Shown here: in pieces, positions 46,694 through 60,100 of the stretch
How the letters are laid out: each line of letters starts with the position of its first letter
Position numbering within the stretch: the first letter of the stretch is position 1
Assembly: GCA_039096225.1 (NCBI GenBank)
Contig: JBBPEB010000030.1
Coordinates: 124,001-188,000, forward strand
Reading direction: 5' to 3'
DNA from: Blastocystis sp. Blastoise
Taxonomy: Eukaryota; Sar; Bigyra; Opalinata; Blastocystidae
Length of the DNA: 64,000 nt
Made by a program: the position numbers and the translations under genes
The notes under the pieces: model-generated
The model's database searches: none
The model's input: the letters and a program-made list of their open reading frames with translations, nothing else
Told to the model about the DNA's origin: nothing

Positions 46694-47673
46694 TATATAT
46701 TATATTTTATATATATACTATATGTGTTTTCTCTTTTTTTTTATAATTGTAAAAACTATTTGTTATATATGTTTGATTTAATGTATTATATGGAATTCTT
46801 CATTTTACTGTTTTCATGTTTGCTTTTCATATTATTTTTCTTTATTTTATAAGGGATAGAATTGGGACTTAAAATATCTATTTTGCTGTGTTTGTTTTTC
46901 TATGTATATATATATAAGTATTTTTTGTTCCTATAGATCAACTAGAATAAAGTAAAAAAAAAAAACATTTTTAATGAATTGAATTTTATAAAAATTTATA
47001 TTATTATAGTATTTAAAATGTTTACAATAAATGTATTCAATCTAAGAAACCAAACAAAAATAAGTATTCAATAACAAGAAAAGAATAATGATATAAAAAA
47101 AGAAAGACAAAAAATAATAAATATAGATATTAGGAATATAAAATGAAAAAGAAAAATGAAAGTGATATGACAATAAATAATAATGCCATAATAAGAATAA
47201 CACAACAATTTAAAAAAAAAAAGGAAATCAATAATGAAGAAAATAGAAAAAAAGTTGTATAAAAAAACAACAATAGAAACAATAAGATTGTAAAAGAAAT
47301 AGAATATCACATCAATATAATAATTGACTTAAGAAATATAAATATAGAACATAAAAAAAGTATTTGTTATTTACTTTGATATTATTTATACATAAGAACT
47401 AATCTAAAATAAAAGTAAAAAGGAAAATAGAAAAATGAAAAGTAAAAAATTTGTATTTATAGAATAATAAAAGAGTGAACACAGATGAAAAGAATACAAG
47501 TATATATATAAATATAGCATTGAAAAGGAAGAAAAAAGAGGGTATATACAAGAAAAAAGAAGGCATCGAAACACGACAATAGAATATATATAAAGCTTCA
47601 AAAAAATTTATATATAATCAAGGAAGGCTACAATAGAATATATTAATATATAAATAATATAAATAAGAATCAT
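46694..47673. other. Convergent intergenic region, nothing recognised
   Basis: 980 bases, strongly A-rich on the plus strand from about 46,950 to 47,650. The open frames there are low-complexity Phe/Leu/Tyr translations and not credible genes. It presumably contains the long 3' UTR of the BTB-TLDc gene. Confidence 0.4.
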
Positions 47674-49446
47674 TTAGCATAGTCCATAAACTTCAATATC
47701 ATCTACAATAAATGTATTTCGAGAGTCTTTTCCCGCGGTATTAACGAAGAGAGAAGAACGTTGAGGAGTTTCTTTTACGGAGTACGAATTAGAAGTACAA
47801 TAACTTAAAGAGTTTTTATTACATTCATCATAAATAGCAATACATCCACCTGCTCCAAATATAGGACCAAAGGAAGCACTATTATATATAGCTTTTTCAG
47901 GATCTGCTATATTATATCGAGAAGGTGCTATTTGATGTTCGTTTATTAAAGTGAAGAGAAAAGCTTCAGAATCATAACAAAAACCTATAATATTTATAAT
48001 ATATTTAATATATATAATGAATATATATATACTATCTGTACAATTCCATGATTGACTAGTATATCCTCCAAATATATTAATACCCATTTTCTTATTAACT
48101 TGACGAACAATAACTACAGTTTCCCCGTGGTAATCACAATGTGAATGAAATGATGACGCACTATAACCATCACGAGATCCTCTATATATAATAATATATA
48201 ATATTAATAAACATAATACTAATAAACATAATAATAATAAATATATATAATAATAAACATATATAATAATAATAATAAACATATATAATAATAATAATAA
48301 ACATATATAATAATAATATATAATATTAATAATAAACATATATAATAATATAATAATAAACATAAACATAATAATAATAATAAACATAAACATAATAATA
48401 ATAATATAATAATAATAATACTATAATAAAATATACCTATATAATAATTTCCATTGTTTATATTTTCCAAGCCAACTTGCTAATATATCAGCATAATATT
48501 GATTTAATATTACAGAATCTTTTATAACAGGAAATAATTTATCTTTAATTGAAGAATAAATTACTCGGCCAAACATTTCTAAATCAGAAAACAAACTATT
48601 ATAATCAAATGTCTTCTGTATTTCTTTTGGAATAGTAATTGTATTATTTTCAATATATTCATGTATATATTCAGTATGTTTTATAGTTTTATTTAAATAA
48701 AATTTCTCTTGATAATAATCATAAGGAAGAAAACTATGATTTTCACGTTTAATCAACTCTTCTAGAAGATTATTCTTATATAAATAATTATAAATAAGAC
48801 TATCATGCTTTCCATTTATCGTCAAATCTAATGCCTTTCCTTTCTGATATTTACGAACTTGTCTCTCCATAATTTTTGTTAAACAAACTAAAGATTCAGG
48901 AACAGGAAGACCAAATGAAACAAATACATTGACTAATTCATATTGCTCATCATTAGAATATTCACTAAAATCTATTTTCTTACCTTGAAGGTAATCAAAA
49001 ATAACGGGTGCATACGTATCATCAAAATCAACATAAATAGATCCATCAGGAGATCGCACATTACATTGAGATAGATCGTATATATAAGATCCAGGATAGT
49101 CAGAAAGACAGTGATGCTTTACATAATAATAACAACTCGAATTTCGGAAAGTAAACGTATCTACATCGTCTTCTTGATTACTTGAAGTTGAGGAATGAGA
49201 GGACACTGAGGAATTATGAGAACTTTGAGAAGAAACACTACAATAAGACTCTTTATCAAAATCACCGTTACAATAGGACATCATTGATTTGACAGACCGA
49301 TCTATCAATTGAAGAGATACATTCACATGACTAACTCCTAATGACCATGATGATATCAAACAACAGGCAATTTCTTGAACCGAATGGCTAAAGGTACTTA
49401 GATCTGTTTGAAGCCGACTTAAATCTGAATAAAACATCTGATCCAT
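47674..49446 (-). CDS. BTB/T1-like plus TLDc domain protein
   Basis: Three exons (49446-48437, 48181-48033, 47984-47674) encode about 490 residues. The order is an N-terminal helical segment (MDQMFYSDLSRLQTDLSTF), a Ser-rich linker, and a KCTD/BTB-T1-like fold (SDYPGSYIYDL, SPDGSIYVDFD, VIFDYLQGKKIDF). A long helical linker follows, then a TLDc domain (LLYRGSRDGYSASSFHSHCD, INIFGGYTSQSW, DSEAFLFTLIN, FIVDDIEVYGLC). TLDc proteins are linked to oxidative-stress protection and V-ATPase regulation in animals and yeast. BTB-TLDc combinations are expanded in several amoebae. An in-frame ATG 75 bases upstream is an alternative start. Function is inferred only. Confidence 0.88.
48185..48435 (-). repeat. 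TTA/ATATATG repeat filling a BTB-TLDc intron
   Basis: On the coding strand, TTATTATTATTATATATGTTTA-type units are repeated irregularly across the whole intron 48436-48182. It is not a CRISPR-like array: units vary in length and there are no unique spacers. Confidence 0.85.
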
Positions 49447-49726
49447 CTTTGAAAATATCAAAGAATATTTAACAAAATACAATATAATTAAAAATTGGTT
49501 CTCTAACTTTTTTTTCTGCAAAATTAGCTATTTGTTAAACTTGCAAATCATTTGATTACTTATTATCTTCGTCTTTGTCCACATTATTCAGGGACGAAGT
49601 TTCCCATTATTTGTGTTCATTTTAGTAAATGGAATTCATCTACTAAAAATTCGGTTTAATGATAGTTTTTAAAACTTGTCATTTTTAGTTCTTTGTATGG
49701 TTTTCTTCACCATTCTTTTTCGGTTA

Positions 49727-49738
49727 CACTAGTAGGCA
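49727..49738 (+). repeat. Left CACTA terminal inverted repeat
   Basis: Perfect 12-bp partner of 56742-56753, preceded by TTA. Confidence 0.75.
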
Positions 49739-50169
49739 TTTTGTTTTTTAGTAAAAAAATCTATCTAATGGGTAACCAAAACCTTATCTAAAAAAAGGGC
49801 TATTTTCTTATCTAACGACAAAAAATCTTCTCTAACCATATGCCAGGAAGTTATCTAACACGTCTGACCCAGCTGGCATCTTTTTTTTTAAGAGCAGTTT
49901 TTGGTGTTTTTCTTTTCTAACACAAGGCAAATATATGTCTATTTGTATTTTATCTGCTCTAAAGGTATCTATATTTTTCTCTAATACACATTTTAAACAC
50001 ATTATTATGTATTTTTAAGATAGAATTTGGGTGCTATTTGTTGGATAAAACCTGTCTTATTTATTTATTTAATCGTTGTGTGAATGATAATTAAAATTAT
50101 ATTAACAAAAGACAATAAATAATAATATAATAATTAAAACAATAAGAAAAATAAGAAAAATAAGAAAAA

Positions 50170-50690
50170 TAATAATTATTTTTGTTTGTTTTAACTAAAT
50201 TGGGAACCATTTTAATGACTATACATATAAAAATAATAGAAATAATAATAATATAGATAATAAATAAATATATACCTTGTAATAATACTTCTAAAGCGAC
50301 TCCATGAAGAAAAACCACAACTATAAAAATAAATGTAAACAAATATATATAATATAATAATATACCTTCAACCATCAAGAAATTGTTGACCAATCGGAAC
50401 CACTGAGAAAACCTAGAACCTATATAAAAATAAAAAATAGTTAATTTCAAAAAATATTAATATAATTAAATACCTTTAGAACCATGAAGTTGTCGACTAG
50501 GGAGACCTCCTACAACATCTGAACCTATAGAAGATAATATTAATAAAAAACTACAACAATGTAAAAATATATACCTTTTATAGCACCGGATTTCGGATCA
50601 CCTAAACCACACAACTCACGAGTTAACTTTAAAATATGAAGAGGAATCAGGACCTATTTGAAGCTATTTCGACGGACCCGTAAGCCTATA
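50170..50690 (-). pseudogene. Short exon-like fragments inside the CACTA-type element
   Basis: On the minus strand four or five GC-richer blocks of 45-110 bases are bordered by TATAG and GTAT splice-like signals. One frame joins them as LTRELCGLGDPKSGAI, KGSDVVGGLPSRQLHGS, KGSRFSQWFRLVNNFLMVE. Upstream frames contain stops, and no start codon or family is recognised. They may be remains of a transposase or of a captured gene, or exons of a non-coding transcript. Confidence 0.3.
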
Positions 50691-51693
50691 TGATATAAAA
50701 TAAATAAATTATATAGTATACATTTTAAAAACTATATAAAATAGTTGCGAATCAATTAAAAATAAAAATAAATATGAAATTTTTTAGAATTTATTTTAAA
50801 AATACATACATGGCCCTAAAAATACAGAAAATCTTTTTTTTCTATAATAAAAGTCTCTATAAATTTCTTTATTTCCAGGGGTTATCAAATCTCTAAAATT
50901 CTCCTTTTTTCTACTAAAACGTCTATTTGAATGCTAAATTGAGTTATAAATGTATTTTATATGTATTAAGCTAGATTACTTCATTACAACATGTTTCTAG
51001 ACTTAAAAGAGCAGAAACAAACTTATTTTAGCAAACTATAATTTCTATTTGAAATATTTGTAACAATATATATATAATAGTATTTGATTCATAATATAAA
51101 TGCCATAGAGAATAAAAATATATATTTGACATAGTTGTTTATAAAGTCATAATTCACATTTACGAACATTTTTATTATAATATATTTTATTTTAATGGAT
51201 TGTTGATATTATAAGTAAGTGAATGAATTGAGAAGGTTTGCAAGTTGTTATCAACATAAAATAATAAAATCTAATAAAAATATAAACAGGATTAATACGT
51301 ATTCCATTTTACTATTATTCGAAAAGAATTCTTTACAATAATCTCATTCTATAATATTTACAAAACAAAATGAATAATATATAATTAAATATAACATAAT
51401 AGAAGACATATATAAAAGTTAATAGACAATAAAAATATATATATGTATATGACTTCTTTCTTTATCCTATATAAATTAATTATAAAAATATCTATAATTT
51501 AGTATATATATATATGAGATTTTTCATCATCTACAATATACAAAGCGCATTATCTATCAGTCTATATAACATATATAATAATAAAATAAAAATATTAAAT
51601 ATAATAAGTATAATAGTATATATATATATATACAAGACATATAATAATGTTTTGATAATTATGGTTTTCAATGAGGGATATAAAACGCTGGTA

Positions 51694-52143
51694 TTATAGG
51701 AGGTATGTAGCAGTATATATATTGATGTATCTGTAGTTCATAAGTATATAATAAGCCTTGTTTGTAGTATGTCTAATATCTATCTATATATATATATATT
51801 ATATAATTAATAATAAATATAAAAGAGTAAATAATATATAATATGCTACATCAAAAGTTATATAAAGTGAATATATATATACATAATTAAAATATTCTTG
51901 AGAGTAAGTATTTCCCGCGATTATTGATTTATAAAGACAACAAGCCACTGTAAGGAGGGATGATGAAGGAGAAGATAAGAGGAAAGTAGTATATAACCAC
52001 GGGAATAATTAAGTATATCTAAAGATATAAGTATTAAATATTATATATATATACCTAATAAAATATTTAATAAGAAGATCATATAAGTAGATGAAGAAAG
52101 ATTCACATATCTATAGATTGTATATAATAATAATAATAATAAT

Positions 52144-52188
<45 letters not shown>

Positions 52189-53332
52189 AAATCATATTCA
52201 CATCATATTTTTCTTCTTTATTCGCGGTTTTCAGTCGATTACGAAGAAGAGAATATACATATTGAACATCAATAGCTATATATTATACATAATAAAACCA
52301 TAATAAATGTAATAAATATAATAAATATAAAAAATATAAAACATACAATGATTTTTATCTTCTTCTCTTTTTCCTATATACCTAAACATATCTATCATTT
52401 CTTTTTCTTTCTTCTTTCCTGTTTCTTCTTCACCTTCAATTTCAACAGTATTCAGTATATAACTCAATTCATAAATCAGTTCACCAATAGGTTTTTCTTC
52501 TCCTTCTCCTCTTTCTTTCTCTTCATAAGTATTCATTAATCCTATTTCTTCTTCTTCAGGTACTTCCATATCATCATCATCCATCAAATCATTTCCTGTA
52601 TCTTTATATGCACCTGTGAAATAATTAGTAGGAGGAGGAGGAGGAAAAGGAGGACTATAGACTTCTTTTAAACTATTATGACTCATATTAAAGGAAATAG
52701 AATGACTATTTATCTTCTTTAATGTATGTAATTGAGGAGGTATATAAGAAGAAGGACAGAGAGCTATTTGTATAATATCAGCTATTCTTGCTAATAATGT
52801 ATACATAATATCTTGAGGAATATAATTCGATTCATATATATATATAGACTTACTAATATTATTTCTCTTCTTTGTATTATATATAATAATATGATATAAT
52901 ATTATAGTAAGAAACGAGATAGTAAGGTATATAACTGAAATGGATTTCAGAGAAGGTTCAAAAGTATATAATAAATTGAAGAATGATTTATAACCATCAT
53001 TTAAATATATTGCATTCTTAAACCATGTTGTTAAGAAGTCTATGATAATATATAATAATAATAATAATATATATATATATATATATACAAAGCTATCTGA
53101 TTTATAAAGTGGAATCAATGGAATATCACGTGCTTTTCTTCATTTGATTCGGGAGTACAAATACATCCTTAACGGAAAATATACTCACCAACTGTTTTAA
53201 TAGAATTTCGAATAGAATCAGGAATAGGTTGTGATTCAGGGATGTCATTTAAATATAATACTAGCAATTTACTTATACCTTAATACTCTATATATAATAT
53301 GAATATAAGTATTTATATATATGTATAAGTAT

Positions 53333-53365
<33 letters not shown>

Positions 53366-54841
53366 AGTATATATATATATATACTTGTACTGTACATATA
53401 TTATCACATGTATTCAATAATAAACTTTGTAAATATTCACGTTCTATATATAATAATAAGTATAATTCTATATATATATACGTTGATTAGGGAAGAGAGG
53501 GAGTAGTTGACATATAATGGTAGTTGCTTGAATGGATTCATATATACGGTTATTATGAACAGCCTCATAAAATATATCAATATCCTTATTTGTTAACTAT
53601 ATATATAAGAATATATATATATATATAATGATAATAATAAAGAATATAATAATAATAAGTAAATACAAGGATAGCAGTACATATATATTGAAGAAGAGAG
53701 AGAGAGACAATCGTAATGTTTCTGTATTTAAACACTGTTGGAATAATACATCTAATATATCCTATATATATAATAAGTAATATATATATATAGTTATATA
53801 TACTCTGTCTCGTATGTATTGAACAAGTGATTTATAAATAGCAGATTTCTTTATCGTTTGAAGATCATGAAATAATGTAGTTAAATTAGTTATTCCCTAT
53901 ATATATATATATATGAAATTATTATATACATCAATTTTATTCTTCATATTCGATCTCATCAATATATATATATATATATATTAATATATAATTTTTGATA
54001 ATCATAAGGATCTTGATAACTATATATATATAAATAAATCATAATAAAAACTAATAATAATTACATTTTTCGTTTTTCAGCAAATTTCAGTGTATTAATA
54101 TATTCATCAACATCAATTTGGCGGGGAAAATCACTTGGTAAAAAATTTTAATAACTATATATATAATAATAATAAATACACCATAATATATATATATATA
54201 TATATATGTATACACCTTTCATTACAAATAGTTTCAAGTGAAGGAAGAGAGTAACTATATATATATATATATATATGCTTAATTTATACATAGAAAATAA
54301 GTATTCAAACTATATACATAATAATAGTAATAACATATTTAATATATATATATATACATCTTTTCCAAGGTTAACATCTGCCAATAATAGTTGCAATACA
54401 TTCATATATTCATATAAAGAAGCCTCTATAGATTTATATAAAGAGTAATAATATTAATAATAATATTGTTTATCTCTATATACCTCAACATATAACTTGA
54501 GGTACATACAGAGAATAGTGTCTATTAAAGGGGGGATTGAGGGAGTCACGAGATGATTACGTGATGAAATATCTAGAATCTTCTATATATCTGGATGTAC
54601 ATCGAAACTATAAATAAGTATTTATATAAAACCTATCATCATTAATATATATAAGTGCATAATATTAATTAGAAACAAAGGATTAAAAAATATGTTATCA
54701 TATAAATACCATATATATATATATAATATAAATAATATACTTTTTATTCTTATAGTAATAAGTAAGTTGTTATTTCGAATGTATATTGTAAGAATAAATG
54801 ACGAAAAGAAATGATACATCAGGTAACAAAATAGCTTGAAT
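51694..54841 (-). CDS. Unidentified helical-repeat (solenoid-like) protein, many short exons
   Basis: A chain of short exons with GT-AG introns can be read on the minus strand. It runs from IQAILLPD (54841-54818) through KILDISSRNHL (54582-54484), ASLYEYMNVLQLLLADVNL (54423-54358), PSDFPRQIDVDEYINTLKF, GITNLTTLFHDLQTIKKS, DILDVLFQQCLNTETLRL, LTNKDIDIFYEAVHNNR, KLLVLYLNDIPESQPIP and a 600-base exon (FLTTWFKNAIYLNDGYKSFF...) with a Pro-rich and an acidic Glu-rich stretch. It ends at a stop near 51694. The Leu-rich paired-helix pattern suggests an alpha-solenoid scaffold. I do not recognise the family and could not find the start codon. One junction near 54160 is out of phase in my reading. It lies wholly inside the CACTA-type element. 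Confidence 0.55.
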
Positions 54842-54942
54842 CTATAGATTGATAATTAATAGAATAATAAACTAAAAGATAATTATAATAATAATATATA
54901 TATTTACTTGAATATTCTATTATCTATAAATCTTCACATATT

Positions 54943-55020
54943 TATATCAATTGAAATAAGTTCAATAGCTATTCTTACATATAATTCTAATCATAAAACA
55001 AGTTGTATCTCATATTCTAA

Positions 55021-55061
<41 letters not shown>

Positions 55062-56116
55062 ATGAATAGATATAGATATAGAAACTAATATTCTTATAGT
55101 TTTTGTATATATACTAATAAACTAAAATATAATTATAATTAAACGTATAATAATAAAGATTATAATATATAATAATATATAAACATATATATACTTGATT
55201 GAGTTCCACATGTTCTAGAAGCAAAGAATATAGATATAGAATAGGTGATTCCAGGAATAAGACCTAATTTATCTGCATAATTCGTTATATTAATATGAGA
55301 ACCAACTGGAGTATTATAACTATATATATAATAATAATATATAAAATATAATATATACCCTCCATAATCTAAGAATAAATGTTTATTAATAAAAACCCAT
55401 AATCCATTATTCGTTTCAAAATCTATAAATTGATCTGTTCTATTCTCATATCTATATATATAATAATAATATTATATAAATATAAAATAATAATATACAA
55501 GAAGAATAGATTTATTTTCATAGTAAATTAATATTTCTTACCAATATATTCTTCTATTGAACTTAATGCATATCCTCCTTTTACATCTGTTAAAGGAAAA
55601 TATGTAGGACTAGAAGATATAAAAAATTATAGAATATATATATATATATAAATATATATATATATAAATATACGAGAAATAGCAACAAAAGCCCGAATAT
55701 TATTATCACCATAATCGTTCACTTTATCACATACTGTTTCTACTCTATCTTCTTTTGAATATAAATTTGAATATATATATCTATATAAAAAAATATAATA
55801 ATAATAAATATAAAATATATACTTTGGATAATTTGAAGGTTGTTTCGTAATAAAATTATCTGTATAATGAATAATACAATCACGAATAGCAAATCCTTTC
55901 TCATCTATATATATATAATACATAAATGTTATATATAATTAAACAAATAAATAAATTCTTATATTAATAATATAATTAAATAGATAAAAATAAATAATTA
56001 AATACATATAAATAAACATATATATATACAAACTATTTTACAACTGATATCGTATTTGGTATTTGAAAATATCAGAGAAACCACAAGATTCAAGAATGGA
56101 GTAAGAAATAACTTTT
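54943..56116 (-). CDS. Fibro-slime (PA14-like) domain protein, possibly broken
   Basis: Exons 55904-55823, 55780-55673, 55609-55542, about 55450-55359 and 55319-55195 read GFAIRDCIIHYTDNF, VNDYGDNNIRAFVAIS, SPTYFPLTDVKGGYALSS, FETNNGLWVFINKHLFLDYGG, and VGSHINITNYADKLGLIPGI with FFASRTCGTQS. The LWVFINK...LDYGG and GL.PG..Y...FFA.R..CG pattern is the signature of fibro-slime domains of secreted or surface proteins. Two junctions are troublesome. The exon 55673/55609 border needs a non-GT-AG cut. After EEYIG a frame that continues YxFTMKINLF, as the family would, contains an in-frame TAA. The N-terminus is uncertain. It lies inside the CACTA-type element. Confidence 0.6.
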
Positions 56117-56741
56117 CTATATAATATATAAATTGTAAATATATATAAAATATGAATAGGGTAAATAAAAATCAAATGAATATTTTTGATAGGAAAAGAG
56201 AAAAAAGAGAAATGTGCCAATGCAATAAAAAATTAAATAGATATATTTATATACGCTCTATATTGTCTTGACTTGTTGTTTAGAAGAAGTACTGACGAAA
56301 ATAACCAAGAAATCTAAGTGAATAAAAAAAGAAATGTAATAAAATACCTTATAATAAATAAACCCACAAGTCTCTGTTATGGACCTTTCTAAAACTAGTC
56401 AAGGAGAATGTCTGAAAGGAAGAGGATATCCAGAATCGAAAACCTATAAGAATGATGTAAAACACTATGATAAATTTTATAAATAAATACTAACACATTA
56501 TGAACACTGCTTAGAAACATCTATAATAACTGTAATCAGTTCTAATTTGTTCATATAAACAACAAATTTAAAAATATATATATGAATTCATAATTCATTT
56601 CTAATTTTTCAAATTTTATCCTTTCTTAAAAAACCAGAAGTCTGTCTAAATTTAAAAAGTATGTCTAAAAAAAAGGCGAGAACGCTTTGGTGCGTTTTCG
56701 TTATCTAACGTGACCCAAAAATATATCTAACGCGAAAAACG

Positions 56742-56753
56742 TGCCTACTAGTG
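56742..56753 (-). repeat. Right CACTA terminal inverted repeat
   Basis: Perfect 12-bp partner of 49727-49738, followed by TTA. Confidence 0.75.
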
Positions 56754-56756
56754 TTA

Positions 56757-57191
56757 TATTCTATTTTTAGCATTGTTTCCATTTACAGAAACGCTTATAG
56801 TTCATTTATATCTAAATAAATTATTTATTTTATATTCTAATCTTATTGGATCTGATAATTTCCTTAATTGTTTCCTCTTTTTGGATTCGAACGATCACAA
56901 CCAATTTCAGTAGGATATTAATCTTGACTCGTTGAGCTCTCGATTATACCCGACAACCCAAAGTTAATAGTAAATGAATTTTAGTATTTATAATTATTTT
57001 TTTCATCATCTTAATGAAAAAAACTATAAAAACATGCAACCAACTATATGATGAATAGTAATACTCGTGAAGTTCTTTTATTAAATAATCAAACTTTGAA
57101 ATGACAACAAATTATTTTTTTTAGCTATTATTACCATATATTTAGATGTTAGAAATATGAATAAAAAAAGTTATGAAGCAAATGATTGATT
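56757..57191. other. Intergenic spacer with a weak tRNA-like block
   Basis: 435 bases between the element and the end of the cereblon gene. A GC-richer block at 56882-56957 contains, on the minus strand, TGTCGGG and a GTTCGAATC B-box-like string, but it does not fold into a cloverleaf. Confidence 0.3.
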
Positions 57192-60100
57192 TTATTTGAG
57201 GGAAAACATTGTTAACCCATAGAATGTACTTATTGTTTGCGGGTCATCATCTAGATATTAATATGTAGTGATTAGAATATTATTTTGGATAAATCAAATA
57301 ATAAATAAAATATTAGATAACCTTACCTTTCTTAATGTATTTCCATCCAATATGTTCACCACAGTACGAGCAATAAAGAATACACCACTCATATCCTGGA
57401 TACCAAGAATCATCACTGAATGTCTCAGAAGCTATGTAAAAACGTACAATTAAAACTAAAGAGCAAAATAAATATATATACGGTCATATTTAACAAAATA
57501 AACAGTGGATACCGAAAGAACTGTATGCATAAATCCTAGATCATTATAGTATTGAATAGTATAATATTATATAAATGTTTATTCTTTGTATATATATACC
57601 TCCTCTATTAGTAAATGAATGAAGTGCTCCAGAAAGCATTATATTTCTATCATTAGTATTCTCAGTTGAAGGAAAAATAGTAGAAGTATCATAATTATTC
57701 TTAGAAAGTGAGTATAAAATATCTTTCTTCTTCATATGGAGAATATTACAATATCTACATCTAAATTCGCCATTCTATATATATATATAATACACATAAT
57801 ATACTATATACTATATATATAATATATATATACATCTTGTTCCAGAATATTAACAAGCGAATTCATTCTCTCTAGAAGTGAGTCAATCATATATAAAGAG
57901 AATTGGTTTTGGAGTGAAACAGGATTATTAATCAAGATAAATACAAGTAATCCAGATAATGTAGAGGGAATACAATAGGAATTCACCTCATCTCTCTAAT
58001 ATATATAATATACTATTATATTATATTATATTATATTATATTATATTATATTATATTATATTATATTATATTATATTATATTATATTATATATACAAAAA
58101 ATTGTTTATCTTTACATATATTGATTGCAATATCAATTAATTTGTCCTGAGAAAACATTTTCTTTATTGACGGTAAGATAGAAGAAGTTATCTCTATAAT
58201 GATTAACGATATCAGTCATAGAAATACTTAGAATAATAATTATATATATATATATATATAATATACTTGAAGGAGTAGGTGGTTCATATTCATATATAAT
58301 TGTTGCCTATAAATAAAGATATATATATAAGTATAAATATATTAATATAAAAATATATACATATTAATATATATATATTAATATAATAGAAAGACTGAAT
58401 TATTCAATTCAATATATTTATTATAAACATATTTTTAACAACTAGTAGAATATATATATATATACTATTCCTTGAGCAATTCCATTAGGTGTGATAGTAA
58501 TAGAAGTAATTTGGCATTTATATAACCCTTGGATTTCACATCGAAGAGAATTTTGATTATCCTACAGATATACATATATATATATTATATATATCATATT
58601 AAATTTAAATAAAAATACAAATAATATCTATATACAATAAAATATTTAGTGATTTTAAATAGAGTAGCAATTGTTTTGTTATTTCCAGAAACATTTAATA
58701 AACATATATATCGTTTTTCTAGTTTTTCAGATCGATTCATATCCGCCTGAATTCTACTTAAAACAGTGTCATTAAAGATATCGTGATCTAAAACTTCATT
58801 TGTTTCCGTATAATGGTGAATAAGTTGTTTATAATAATCTTTTATATGATATTGTTTTATTTGTTTAACCCAGTCAGGATCAGATATCCATAAATGAGCA
58901 TACATATCTGGAAATAATATCAAACTCTATATATATATATATAATACTATATTAGCTATGAAATATAAATATCAATAATAAACTATATAATAAAAATAAG
59001 TATAGATCTATTAGTTATACATAATAGATATCATTAATAAGGAATATAAACCTATATATACTGGAGTCGTAAGAATATCGACATTTATACAATCTATAGT
59101 ATCAGGATTAATATCTATAGAATTAACTAGAAGATTTCCTAAGTATTGATTACTCGATTCCATAGAATTAGCACTATAAACTATATCCCTTGATATATTA
59201 ATAGTATTCCATTGTGTTCCTGTTTCTCTCATTTGTAGTTCTTCTTGAGTATTCCTAATATCAGTAGCACTAGTTAGATTGCTACTGTCTATAGAAGAAG
59301 AAGGTGATCTATCTGATAAAGGAGACGCACTAGAAATAGAACGAGGAAGAAGATGAGGTATATCTCCATATTCTTGAGAAGCAAGTACTAAATGATCTTC
59401 TGTTCGATCTAAACCACGTAACAGTGTTTCTATTTCAGCTATAGTCTCATCATTAGCAAGTAGCTCTTCCTCTTCTTCTAATTCTTCCTCATTATCTTCC
59501 TCTATATCACTATTATTATCCATATTATTAATGTTGTTATGAGTATCATGAATTGAATCATCAGAATTATTATTAGCATTATTAGCATTATTATTGTTAT
59601 TGTTATTGTTATTATTATTATTGTTGTTATTATTATTAGCATTATTATCACTATTATTATGATTATTATTATTATCATCACTATTATCATCACTATTATT
59701 ATCATCACTATTATCATCACTATTATCATCATCACTATTATTATCACCATGATCACCATAACTATTATTACTCGAAATATCTTCATCGTAGTCACTATAA
59801 GAATTATTACTATTATTTTGATTAATATCATCGTCTGTTGAACCATAAGCATTTCGAAGAGTATTTATAAATAACTGCTGGAAATTCTCTAGAAATTGAC
59901 GATTACGCAGCAAAGTAGAGACAGAAACAGTATTCATATGATCAGTAATAAAATTATCTTCGTCATTTATACTTATAAAGTCACTTTCTTCATCATCGAT
60001 TCTATCACTACCATCATTACCATCACTATTATTATCACTATTATCATCTTCACTACTATTATCATCTTCTTCGTCACTATTATAACTATAACTATTATTA

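Larger units (their letters stand above)
49727..56753. mobile_element. CACTA-type terminal-inverted-repeat element, 7027 bp, carrying split genes
   Basis: The left end CACTAGTAGGCA (49727-49738) is an exact inverted copy of the right end TGCCTACTAGTG (56742-56753). Both are immediately flanked by TTA (49724-49726 and 56754-56756), the 3-bp target duplication typical of EnSpm/CACTA elements. Subterminal TATCTAAC-like boxes occur several times near the left end (49750-49860) and twice or more near the right end (56700-56732). No CACTA transposase is recognised inside. Instead the interior holds a fibro-slime-like gene and a helical-repeat gene, both on the minus strand, plus exon-like fragments. 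It could be a non-autonomous element that captured host genes. Confidence 0.7.

Noticed and set aside
47068-47601. Two minus-strand ORFs (80 and 65 residues) downstream of BTB-TLDc
   Set aside because: Low-complexity Phe/Leu/Tyr/Ser translations of an A-rich plus strand, without any domain, splice structure or credible start context.
48185-48435. CRISPR-like array
   Set aside because: Irregular AT-only microsatellite in a eukaryotic intron, with no fixed repeat-spacer spacing.
54484-54600. Reassigned stop codons (TAA/TAG as Gln), suggested by an apparent in-frame TAG and TAA inside the element
   Set aside because: The TAG case disappears when the acceptor TATATAG before AAGATTCTA is used. 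Elsewhere all recognised genes terminate correctly at TAA, so the standard code holds.
56880-56957. tRNA gene on the minus strand (TGTCGGG start, GTTCGAATC B-box-like string)
   Set aside because: The T-arm stem does not pair, the 3' acceptor strand is not complementary to the 5' end, and no proper anticodon arm forms. At best it is a degenerate remnant.
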